Part shown: positions 10,605-18,438 of the stretch, in pieces
Position numbering within the stretch: position 1 is the first letter of the stretch
Layout of the letters: each line of letters opens with the position of its first letter
Source: Methylobacterium sp. E-005
Lineage (GTDB): Bacteria > Pseudomonadota > Alphaproteobacteria > Rhizobiales > Beijerinckiaceae
Assembly (NCBI RefSeq): GCF_022829725.1
Contig: NZ_JAKSYG010000026.1
Span: 19,765 to 83,764 of the forward strand
Reading direction: 5' to 3'
Length of the DNA: 64,000 nucleotides
Translations under genes and position numbers: made by a program
Notes under the pieces: model-generated
Databases searched by the model: none
Told to the model about the DNA's origin: nothing
Seen by the model: the letters and a program-made list of their open reading frames with translations, nothing else

Positions 10605-11201
10605 TCACGCACGGTCTTCGTCCTCGGTCTGGCAGAGAGCCTGCATGACGATGTGCCCGAAGATGGCGTGAACATCCTCGGCGATCTGCATGTCGTCGAC
10701 CTGCGCCCAGACGACATGCTTGGCGAGCGGCTTCACCTTGCCCCCGGAGTACCCAACCAAGCCGAGCGTCTCGCAGCCGATCTCATTGGCGTAGCGCACG
10801 GCACGAACGACGTTCTCGGAGTTTCCACTTCCGGAAATCGCGACCACAAGATCCTGAGGGGTCGCGATGTTGCGAAGCTGCGCGACGAAGACGTCGGCGT
10901 AGGACATATCGTTCGCGTAGGCCGTCACGATGCCCATGTTGTCGATCAGGCTCCGCCCGCGGAAGGGCCGCCGCGTGGCCTCGAACACGCCCTTGCTCCA
11001 GTCGGTCGCGAAGTGGAGCGCCGTGATGGCGCTACCGCCGTTGCCGAGCGTGATGATCTGCCCGCCCGCATGCCAGACACGGCGGATGACCGCGATCGCG
11101 CGATCGATGTCCTGGGGGTTCATTGTCCCCAGGATGGTCGTCAATCGCCCGAGATAGTTGGATGCGAAGGAGCGTCCGAGCACGGCGTCGTACGGGTTCA
11201 T
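10605..11201 (-). CDS. gmhA: SIS-domain sedoheptulose 7-phosphate isomerase (GmhA-like)
   Basis: This 198-aa protein, close to the ~190 aa of GmhA, has a single SIS domain. Key stretches are GQIITLGNGGSAITALHFATDW (GNGGSA phosphate loop), LVVAISGSGNSENVV (SGSGNS loop) and VQ/EDVHAIFGHIV with the conserved ExxH-type helix. GmhA converts sedoheptulose 7-phosphate to D-glycero-D-manno-heptose 7-phosphate, the first step of heptose synthesis. The ATG at 11201 is chosen because aggaac lies about 8 nt upstream; the frame stays open to 11459 but the extra N-terminus has no SIS features. The heptose kinase gene is on the same strand 325 nt upstream. Confidence 0.88.
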   Translation of the reverse strand: MNPYDAVLGRSFASNYLGRLTTILGTMNPQDIDRAIAVIRRVWHAGGQIITLGNGGSAITALHFATDWSKGVFEATRRPFRGRSLIDNMGIVTAYANDMSYADVFVAQLRNIATPQDLVVAISGSGNSENVVRAVRYANEIGCETLGLVGYSGGKVKPLAKHVVWAQVDDMQIAEDVHAIFGHIVMQALCQTEDEDRA

Positions 11202-11526
11202 TGAAGAGTTCCTGTGCGACAGAAACAACCAGCCCGAAAACAGAGCTCTACCAAACGCATCTCTGTAGGTTGGAACGTCCGGATTCGGCCACCGATCAAA
11301 GCATCCGTCCTGCCAATGGCACGTGGAAACGTATCTCAACGCCCAGAAAGGTACCTGATTCAAGCGGCGTGCTGCCTGCGGAACGTCTAGAACGAGACGT
11401 GTAGGAAAATCAACTGGACATTTGCAGAGGTATTGCGAGGTTTTAATATAAATTCTCAATGTAATAGCTGTGATATCCGTCGTAAACCAAAAAATTTGCT
11501 TCGATAAGGCGGCTATGAAGCAACGT
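11202..11526. other. AT-rich spacer within heptose cluster
   Basis: The 325-nt gap separates the kinase and isomerase genes. Its half nearest the kinase is AT-rich (taatataaattctcaatgta near 11440-11460). This would suit a promoter for the isomerase-methyltransferase pair, but no box can be assigned with certainty. No gene was recognised. Confidence 0.4.
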
Positions 11527-12537
11527 TTACCTGAGATCTTGTAGAGCTTCCATATTTGGATTGTAGAAAATAATCCGGCTGCCGAGCAGTTCGAAGTTGA
11601 ATCGAATCGGCCGCAGGTGGCTCAGGGCTTCGGCGATCGCCGGGTGGCGATCTTCGGGTGCGTAGAACATTAGGAAGCCGCCGGAGCCGGCACCGAGGAT
11701 CTTCCCCCCGAGGGCGCCGGCCTGCTTCCCCAGCGCGTACCACGCGTCGATCTCCGCCGAGCTGACGCCGCTGCTGAGCGTCTTTTTCAAGTTCCAGTTG
11801 TCGTCCAGGATCTGTCCGAAGGAATCGAGGCTGCCGCGCTGCAGCTCGTCCCGCAGCTGATAGGCGAGCTCCACCATCCGGATCAGCGCCCCGCGCTTGG
11901 CCTGATCGCTCGCCACGGCCTGCGCCTGCTCCTGGAGGATGCCCGACGCGCTGCGGGTGAGCCCGGTGTAGAACACGATGATGCGGCGCTCGAGGGCCTG
12001 ACGCTGCGCCGCCGGCATGATGACCGGCGACACGAGCACGCTGTCGTCGGCCTTGAACTCGATGAGGTTCAAGCCGCCATAGGCGGCCGCATACTGATCC
12101 TGCTTGCCGATCGGCGCGCCGCAGCGCTCGATCTCGATCTCCGAACTCAGGCGCCCCAGGTCGTCGGCGGAGATGTGCCGGCCCAGATAGGCGCTGACCG
12201 CGTTCAGAAGACCGACGGTGAACGTGCTGGAGGAGCCGAGCCCGGTTCCCCGCGACGGGATGTCGGCGATCGTCGTGATCTCGACCCCGCCGGTGACGTT
12301 GAGGCACTCGAAGGTCGCGCGCACGAGGCGATGCTCGATCTGATCGACCGACTCGACCTCCTCCGTCTTCGAGTAGGCCAAGCGAATGCCGCCGTCGAAC
12401 TTGCGGTTGATGTTGACGTACACGTACTTGTCGATGGCGGTGCTCAGGACCGCCCCCCCGTGCCGACGGTAGAAGTCCGGCATGTCGCTGCCGCCGCCGA
12501 CGAAGCTCATGCGCAGGGGGGTTCGACTGATGATCAT
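11527..12537 (-). CDS. hddA: GHMP-family heptose 7-phosphate kinase (HddA-like)
   Basis: This 336-aa GHMP kinase begins MIISRTPLRMSFVGGGSD, which is characteristic of D-glycero-D-manno-heptose 7-phosphate kinases. The ATP-binding GHMP motif is IPSRGTGLGSSS, and the C-terminal motif is GKILGAGSGGFLMFYAP. It would make heptose 1,7-bisphosphate from the GmhA product. It starts 18 nt after the fusion gene stops, in an operon-like arrangement. Fucose kinase-like GHMP enzymes are the main alternative, but the neighbouring GmhA and GmhB/HddC-type domains favour heptose. Confidence 0.87.
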   Translation of the reverse strand: MIISRTPLRMSFVGGGSDMPDFYRRHGGAVLSTAIDKYVYVNINRKFDGGIRLAYSKTEEVESVDQIEHRLVRATFECLNVTGGVEITTIADIPSRGTGLGSSSTFTVGLLNAVSAYLGRHISADDLGRLSSEIEIERCGAPIGKQDQYAAAYGGLNLIEFKADDSVLVSPVIMPAAQRQALERRIIVFYTGLTRSASGILQEQAQAVASDQAKRGALIRMVELAYQLRDELQRGSLDSFGQILDDNWNLKKTLSSGVSSAEIDAWYALGKQAGALGGKILGAGSGGFLMFYAPEDRHPAIAEALSHLRPIRFNFELLGSRIIFYNPNMEALQDLR

Positions 12538-12555
12538 GAGGGTGCGGTCGGGATT

Positions 12556-14454
12556 TCAGGAGAAGCAGGAGTCGAGGGCGAGGCGCAGGGCGGCGCCGTG
12601 GCCCGCCCGCTCGACGAGCGGAAATTCGTCGCGCTGGCGCGCGTCGTAGACGGCGGCAGCGGTGGCGCGCTCGGCGAGCCCGCGGTCCATCAGGTCGGCG
12701 ATCACGCGCGCGCGGCGGCCGGCCTCGTCGGTGCCGAGATGGATCGTCAGCACGCGCCGGTCCGTCGGCAGCGGTCGCAGCAGGGCCGGCACGCCTTCGA
12801 GGATCACCACGGTGTCGGCCCTCAGGCCGATCGTCTCCCCGGGGCAGCGCACACGCCGCCGCCTGTCGTAGAAGGGCAGGTCGAGTGCGGTCGCGCCACC
12901 CTTGAGCCACGGATCCAGGGCGGCGGCGGCGGCGTCGATATCGAAGCGGCCGAGCAGGCCCTCCGTCCGTTCCGCCTCCGGTCGGATCCATGCATCGAGC
13001 GGCAGCACGGCGGCGTCGCGGCCGGCGCGGCGAAGGGCGTGTGCCAGCACCGCCGCGACCGTGGACTTGCCCGCCCGGGCCGGCCCACCGATGCAGACCA
13101 GATCCCTCGGTCGCACCCCGTCCACGAGGGCGGCCGTTTCCGCCTCGATCCGTGGATGAATGTCGAGGATGAACGCGGCGGCGGCGGCGATGTCGGGGAC
13201 GGTGAAGTCCGGGCGGACCCGGGACTTGCCGTCGCGCCCGCCCTCGCCGGTCAGGACGAGGATCGACCGGACGGCGGCGTTGCGGGCCGCGCCGAGGTCG
13301 CTCGTGCTGTCGCCGATCATCCATGAGCGCGCGAGATCGGCGTTCAGATCCCGGGCGGCCTGAAGGATCAGTCCTGGCTCCGGCTTGCGGCACCCGCATG
13401 CGACCTTCAGCGCGCCAATCTCGCCCGGAAAGCCGGCGTCGGGATGATGGGGGCAGACATAGAGGCGATCGACGAAGGCGCCGGCTTCGCCCAGCACCAT
13501 GTCGAGCTTGGCGTGGATCGCGTGCAGGCCCTCCATCGCGCATTCCCCGCGCGCGATCACGGGCTGGTTGGTCACCACGGCGACCCGGTGCTCGGCCTCG
13601 TTGAAGCGCCGGACCGCCTCCACCGCGCCGGGCAGGAGGACGAGATCCTCCGGCCGGCGCACGTAATCCCGCAGGACGTTAAGGGTGCCGTCCCGGTCGA
13701 CGAAGACGCAGGCCTGCGGCACGCGGTGGCTCGCGCGCGCCACCACGCCGCCCCGGAGGTGCGCGCGCACCGTGTCGAGCCGCTTCGGCGTCCCGAGATC
13801 CTTGATGTATTCGAAGCTGGTAAAACCCTGAAGGAACGCCCCCCGCTCGAGCAGGGCGGGAAACAGGTCCTGCGCGAAGTCGGCCGGCGTCGGGAAGTCC
13901 CGCCACGGGTCCAGGGCCCGCTTCTCGATGGCGTAGAAGGCGGCGTTGACGAGGTTGGGCCGCAGCGCACCCGGCGGATGCGGCTTGGGCAGGAAGGCGG
14001 TGATGCGACCGTCCTGGACCGCGACGAGATCCGAATCGGCGGGGTGGTCGTTGGGGTGGAGGAACAGCGTCGCGTCGGCCCCGGCTTCCACATGCACCGC
14101 CAGGAATCGAACGATGTCGATGTTGAAGAGCGTGTCGCCATAAACGACGAGGAATCGGGCTGCCAGCCGATCGAGGCAGGCGAGCACCGCGCCCGCCGTG
14201 CCCCGCGGCGCGCCGTCGTCGATGAGCGCGAGCCGGGCGAGGCCGAAATTCGTCCGCGCCGCGCAGAACGCCGCGATCTGGTCGGCCGCGTGGTTGACGA
14301 GGATGACGACATCGTCGACCCCGTGGTCCCGCAGGGTGCCGATCTGGCGTTCCAGGAGGGGGACGCCCTCGACATCGACGAGCGGCTTCGGTCGGCCCTG
14401 GAGCCGTTCGGCGAGGCGCGTGCCCTTGCCCCCGGCGAGAATGACGGCCTGCAT
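12556..14454 (-). CDS. Three-domain fusion: sugar-1-P nucleotidyltransferase / GmhB-like HAD phosphatase / P-loop kinase
   Basis: The product has 632 aa. Residues 1-~235 are a nucleotidyltransferase (MQAVILAGGKGTRL, VYGDTLFNID) like HddC/RmlA. Residues ~245-425 are a HAD-IIIA phosphatase like GmhB, with FVDRDGTLN (D253, D255), VVTNQP, a zinc-type CPHHPDAGF ... CGCRKPEPG loop and MIGDSTSD. Residues ~445-632 form a P-loop kinase domain (GGPARAGKST, K463; then PLDAWI and DTVVILEGVPAL), most like uridine kinase/phosphoribulokinase. The first two activities fit heptose bisphosphate to heptose 1-phosphate to NDP-heptose. The third has no obvious place in that route. The start at 14454 is set by the nucleotidyltransferase opening; the SDR gene ends 10 nt upstream. 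Confidence 0.85.
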   Translation of the reverse strand: MQAVILAGGKGTRLAERLQGRPKPLVDVEGVPLLERQIGTLRDHGVDDVVILVNHAADQIAAFCAARTNFGLARLALIDDGAPRGTAGAVLACLDRLAARFLVVYGDTLFNIDIVRFLAVHVEAGADATLFLHPNDHPADSDLVAVQDGRITAFLPKPHPPGALRPNLVNAAFYAIEKRALDPWRDFPTPADFAQDLFPALLERGAFLQGFTSFEYIKDLGTPKRLDTVRAHLRGGVVARASHRVPQACVFVDRDGTLNVLRDYVRRPEDLVLLPGAVEAVRRFNEAEHRVAVVTNQPVIARGECAMEGLHAIHAKLDMVLGEAGAFVDRLYVCPHHPDAGFPGEIGALKVACGCRKPEPGLILQAARDLNADLARSWMIGDSTSDLGAARNAAVRSILVLTGEGGRDGKSRVRPDFTVPDIAAAAAFILDIHPRIEAETAALVDGVRPRDLVCIGGPARAGKSTVAAVLAHALRRAGRDAAVLPLDAWIRPEAERTEGLLGRFDIDAAAAALDPWLKGGATALDLPFYDRRRRVRCPGETIGLRADTVVILEGVPALLRPLPTDRRVLTIHLGTDEAGRRARVIADLMDRGLAERATAAAVYDARQRDEFPLVERAGHGAALRLALDSCFS

Positions 14455-14464
14455 CGCGGGCGCC

Positions 14465-15436
14465 TCAGCGGCGGCCGAGTTCTTGCGCGACGATCTGGTC
14501 GACCGCCCGCCGTACCGCCCCGATCGAGTCGTGCTGCGGGCGCCAGCCGAGGGCGGCGAGCCGGTCCGTCGCGTAACGGAAGCGTGGCACATCGCCGACC
14601 CAGCCGCGTCCGCCGGTCCCGTAGCGGATCTCGGCCCCCGGCGAGACGCGGTCGCGCACCGCCTCGGCGATCTCGCGGACCGTGACCCCCCGATCGGGTG
14701 GGCCGACATTGAAGACGTTGTGCCGGCCCTGCGCCTGCGCGGCGATGAACAGCATCGCATCGACGAGTTCCTCGACGTCCAGGTACGCCTTCCTCTGCGT
14801 GCCGTCGCCGAGGACGTCGAGCCTGTGCGGCGTGGCCCTGAGCTTGTCGACGAAGTCGATGAGGACGCCGTGCGTCGCCGGCACGCCGACGACGTTCGGA
14901 AAGCGGAAGACGTTGGCCTTGGGCAGGAAGGCTTCCACCGCGGCGCGGATCTGCGCCTCGGAGGCGAGCTTCATGGCGCCGTAATTCGAGATCGGCTCGA
15001 GCGGCCCGATATCCTCGTGAATCACGGTCTCGCCGTGATCCCCGTAGATCGCCGAACTCGACGCGAAGTTGAGCGTGGGGATCGAGAACTCGCGCATCAG
15101 GACCAGCGTGTTGAACGTGGTCAGGAATGTCCGCTGGAGATCGATCCGCGGATCCGCGATGCCGGCCGGGATGTCGGAATTGGCCGCCAAATGCCAGATG
15201 GCGGCAATGCCGCCGTCGTTGACGGTGGTATCCAGCGCAGTCCGGTAAGCCTCGAGATCGGCACAATCGACGATGGCCGAACGGAAGCGCGGCTGATCTT
15301 GAAGCGGAGCCCAGAAATCCGGTCGCCCGCGGGACATGTCGTCCAGGGCAAATACCGTTTCCCCGAGATCGATAAGCCGGCGAATCAAATTTGTGGCAAT
15401 AAAACCGGCTCCGCCCGTCAGTACATGAAGAGACAT
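14465..15436 (-). CDS. NAD-dependent nucleotide-sugar epimerase/dehydratase (SDR)
   Basis: The 323-aa extended SDR has the NAD loop TGGAGFIATNL near the N-terminus, WHLAANSD, the active-site SSSAIYGD serine region and YGAMK (YxxxK) catalytic motif, then FRFPNVVG and DGTQRKAYLDVEEL, as in UDP-glucose 4-epimerase-type enzymes. It is the first gene of the leftward cluster and probably reshapes the NDP-sugar made by the downstream enzymes. gagga lies 9 nt before the ATG. Whether it epimerises, dehydrates or reduces cannot be told from sequence. Confidence 0.86.
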   Translation of the reverse strand: MSLHVLTGGAGFIATNLIRRLIDLGETVFALDDMSRGRPDFWAPLQDQPRFRSAIVDCADLEAYRTALDTTVNDGGIAAIWHLAANSDIPAGIADPRIDLQRTFLTTFNTLVLMREFSIPTLNFASSSAIYGDHGETVIHEDIGPLEPISNYGAMKLASEAQIRAAVEAFLPKANVFRFPNVVGVPATHGVLIDFVDKLRATPHRLDVLGDGTQRKAYLDVEELVDAMLFIAAQAQGRHNVFNVGPPDRGVTVREIAEAVRDRVSPGAEIRYGTGGRGWVGDVPRFRYATDRLAALGWRPQHDSIGAVRRAVDQIVAQELGRR

Positions 15437-15866
15437 ATCTTCAATTCCTCAGGGTCGAGCTGTGTTGTTCGTTCGACCAGACGCCATTTTAAAATCGGCG
15501 CGGTCCGTTCTTCGATTCGAAGATCGCACGTAACTTGCCGATGGCGGCCCCTTACTGGCAAACGGCAACGGATTCAACGGGTGAATGATGAACGTGGCTC
15601 GTGCCGGGACGGGCCAATTCGGACCGGCCACGACCGGCGAAGGCCCGCTGTGCCGTCCGTGTTTCAGGGTCGCCGTGCGGGCCCGGGACGGCGCCGAAGC
15701 CATATCCGGCGTCGTTCGATGTAAGCCGAGAGAGCGCCGGTAATACCGATCGAACACAATTGGGATTTGAAGACCGGTATCGAGCAACGGATGATTAAGG
15801 TTACTCGACTATCACGGTGCCGAGGCTCGATCCGCCGATTATCGCTTCAGTTCCAGGACGATCCCG
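15437..15866. other. Divergent promoter region, SDR cluster and omp
   Basis: The 430-nt gap lies between the leftward sugar cluster and the rightward outer-membrane protein gene. It should hold both promoters. It has AT-richer patches near 15485-15495 and 15745-15800. No gene or clear operator was recognised. Confidence 0.45.
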
Positions 15867-16772
15867 ATGCGTACCGTCACCTTCCCGCTGCTGGCGGTTC
15901 TCGGCCTCTGCAGCGCCAACACCGCCCGGGCAGCCGACCTGGATTACGATTACCTGCGCGGCGCCGATTACGATCCGGTTCCCGCTCCGGTCCGGGTGAT
16001 CGACTGGAGCGGCGTGTATGTGGGCGGCCATGGCGGCTACACCTCGGCGACGCTGGGCAGCAAGGGCGCATTGCAGCCCCTGATCTATCGGGATTCACAC
16101 AACACCACGGGCGAGTCCGACTTCAGCGCCTCGACCCTGCTCAGCCCGCCATCGCGGCGGGTCGGCGCCGCGAGCTTCGGCGCCTTCGCCGGCTACAATG
16201 TGCAGTTCGACCAGTTCGTCTTCGGCGTCGAGGCCGATTACACCTATTTCGGCAAGATGGGGGTGTCGCGCGACAGTGTCGGCCGCATCCTGACCACGGC
16301 CGCCGGCGTGTATGAAGCCGTGGACCTGGGTGGGGCCACCGCCACCCGGGTCAATGATTACGGCACTTTGCGCGCCCGGATCGGCTACGCGTTCGAGAAC
16401 TTCATGCCCTACGTGACCGGCGGCGTCGCCATCGGCCGGGCCCGCATCGCCGATTCGACCGCCTACCAGAATTACGGGTTCAACCTGACCGCCTACAACG
16501 CCAATCTGGCCGGGACGCCAACCGCCGTGACCCGTTTCGGCTACGCGAGCTTCGATCCCAGCGCGCCCTACAGCGGCACGCCGTTCACGTCGATCCAGGC
16601 GCAGTCGCGGACCAAGGTCGTCGCCGGCGTGGCGGGCGGCGTCGGCATCGAGTACGCAATCACCCCGAACATCCTGCTGCGTGCCGAGTATCAGTACGTG
16701 CTGTTCAGCGATTTCGACGGCCACAAGGTCAACCTGAATACCGTCCGCGCCGGTGCGGCCGTCAAGTTCTGA
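15867..16772 (+). CDS. Outer-membrane beta-barrel protein (Omp25/31-like)
   Basis: The product has 301 aa. The signal peptide ends at NTARA-ADL. The mature chain starts with WSGVYVGGHGGYTSA, a signature of the Rhizobiales Omp25/Omp31 family, and continues with FGVEADYTYFGKMG, TLRARIGYAFENFMPYVTGGVAIGRA and a last strand NLNTVRAGAAVKF ending in the aromatic residue typical for BAM-assembled barrels. aggac lies about 8 nt before the ATG. It is distinct from the omp at 7267 but brackets the same sugar cluster. Confidence 0.87.
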   Translation: MRTVTFPLLAVLGLCSANTARAADLDYDYLRGADYDPVPAPVRVIDWSGVYVGGHGGYTSATLGSKGALQPLIYRDSHNTTGESDFSASTLLSPPSRRVGAASFGAFAGYNVQFDQFVFGVEADYTYFGKMGVSRDSVGRILTTAAGVYEAVDLGGATATRVNDYGTLRARIGYAFENFMPYVTGGVAIGRARIADSTAYQNYGFNLTAYNANLAGTPTAVTRFGYASFDPSAPYSGTPFTSIQAQSRTKVVAGVAGGVGIEYAITPNILLRAEYQYVLFSDFDGHKVNLNTVRAGAAVKF

Positions 16773-16813
16773 TGCGGTACGGTCCGATGATGCTTGCCGG
16801 TGGGAGCCTGTCC

Positions 16814-17053
16814 ATGCGTGGTCGTCGCCGTCTCGCGGTCGCCGTGGCCCTGCTCGCCGCGGGACCCGTCCTGGCCTCCCCCGCCGCTTGGCCCGGGGAC
16901 CGGACCGAGGTGCGCGTCATCCGCCATCACCGGGTCCGCCCCGTCCCGGTCGTTCCCGTCGTCCCGCCACCCGTGCTGGTGCGGGACTACCTGCCGCGCA
17001 ACCACAACGTCCCGCTGTACAACGAGCCACCCCGCTACGGGCCAGCTTGGTGA
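16814..17053 (+). CDS. Small exported Pro/Val-rich protein
   Basis: The 79-aa product starts with a signal peptide (MRGRRRLAVAVALLAAGPVLAS). The mature part is rich in Arg, Val and Pro (RVRPVPVVPVVPPPVLVRDYLP) and ends in NEPPRYGPAW. No family was recognised. The frame opens further at an ATG at 16772 that overlaps the omp stop (tgatg), but the ATG at 16814 has ggtgggag about 8 nt upstream and directly begins the signal peptide. It is probably co-transcribed with the omp gene. Confidence 0.55.
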   Translation: MRGRRRLAVAVALLAAGPVLASPAAWPGDRTEVRVIRHHRVRPVPVVPVVPPPVLVRDYLPRNHNVPLYNEPPRYGPAW

Positions 17054-17326
17054 GAGGGGCGCCCCGCCCGGCTTCTCGCACCGATCAGGATCGTGGGGTC
17101 CGGGACGGCCGGGGTTGCCAGCGCGTATCCCTGTAGAGGTCGCCGACACGGCAGGAGAGGCCGGCCGACGGGATGTCGAGGCGGTCATCGGGGCCCGTCA
17201 GAGTCCGGACTTGCCCATCCATCCCGCGCGTGTCGGGCATGAACCACGCCGGAAACGCGGTCCTGGTCCGCCACGATGATGGCCTGACAGGGTATATGGG
17301 CGCGATACAGTTACGGCACGCCCGCC

Positions 17327-17875
17327 TCAGCTCTCCAGCTCGCTATCCCAGTACAGGTAGTCGAGCCACGTGTGGTGATACTGCCGGTGGTCGAATTCGG
17401 GCTGCCGGTGGTGCAACTCGTAGCGGGTCGGCCGGCGGGGCTCGGTCATCAGCGGCATGTCGGCCTCGGCCGGGGTCCGGTTGGCCTTGCGCAGGTTGCA
17501 GGGCGAGCAGGCCGCCACGACGTTCTCCCAGCTCGACAGGCCGCCCCGGGAGCGCGGCACCACGTGGTCGAAGGTCAGGCCCCCCGAGGGCAGCCGGAGG
17601 CCGCAATATTGGCAGCTGAATCCGTCGCGCAGGTAGATGTTGTAGCGCGTGAAGGCCGGGCTGCGGGCGAGCGCCACGTAGTTCTTCAGCGCCACAACGC
17701 TCGGCACCCGCAGGGACCGCGAGGGCGAGCGCGCCTCGACGTCGTAGCTCGCCACCAGGGTGACCCGGTCGAGGAACAGGGCCGTGAAGGCGTCCTTCCA
17801 CGACCAGAGGGAGAGCGGATTATAGGAGAGCGGCCGATAATCCGCGTTGAGGACGAGGGTTTGGAGATCCATCAT
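17327..17875 (-). CDS. HNH endonuclease-domain protein
   Basis: The 182-aa product has an HNH/McrA zinc-finger nuclease core: CQYCG, then LTFDHVVPRSRGG, then WENVVAACSPCNLRKANRTP. Two CxxC pairs frame the HNH. The N-terminus MMDLQTLVLNADYRPLSYNPLSLWSW is strongly conserved in alphaproteobacterial members and fixes the start at 17875. The frame remains open to 18139, but the extension is low-complexity. Members of this widespread group are standing housekeeping-like genes of unknown role rather than phage genes. Confidence 0.85.
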   Translation of the reverse strand: MMDLQTLVLNADYRPLSYNPLSLWSWKDAFTALFLDRVTLVASYDVEARSPSRSLRVPSVVALKNYVALARSPAFTRYNIYLRDGFSCQYCGLRLPSGGLTFDHVVPRSRGGLSSWENVVAACSPCNLRKANRTPAEADMPLMTEPRRPTRYELHHRQPEFDHRQYHHTWLDYLYWDSELES

Positions 17876-18438
17876 CGGCGCGACTCTTCGGACTATCTTT
17901 GACGCGGATAACGCGCGGGACCGCACCATCGCCCCACCGGCCCGTCCGAACCGGCCCGGGGCCGATGCAGGACGGGCCGGCGCGCGACGCGGCGGCTGGG
18001 CGGGAGAAGACGTGTTGCGGGACGACTGGGCGGGAGAGGCGGACGGAACAACAGGGCGGCGGGCCGGCGCGCGGGGGCGCCAGTCGAGGCGGTCAGATCC
18101 AGAACGCGGCCGGGCCGGGCCGGCACGATCGCCGGCCATGCCCTTCCGCGTGAAGACGAAAAGGCCCTGTCCATCAGGTGTTCATCTAATCCCAGCGTGA
18201 CACCCTTGTGAAGCTATTCCCGCAGGGCCGAGGGACGCACCCACAGGGCGCACCCAGAGCGCAGACGCGCAGCCGGCGGTGCGATCGGATCCGGCCCGGA
18301 TGGGCAGGGGCACGGTTTCGCCCCATTGCTCCCCCAGAGCGCCGGGTCGCCAGGAGGCCCGCCCGGTCCCCTATCGCCGCCGATTCGCCGATGCCGGAAG
18401 CCGACCGCGCGTCCGGCGCGCCCGACGAGAGGTCGCCC
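17876..18438. other. Divergent intergenic region, HNH and MscS genes
   Basis: This 563-nt gap is GC-rich with low-complexity Arg/Pro/Gly-coding character in several frames, which keeps spurious frames open. A less GC-rich patch lies near 18175-18225 and could hold the promoter for the channel gene. No other gene was seen. Confidence 0.4.

Noticed and set aside
17327..17875. Homing or phage HNH nuclease
   Set aside because: No phage, intron or intein features are adjacent, and the conserved N-terminus fits the standing alphaproteobacterial HNH family.
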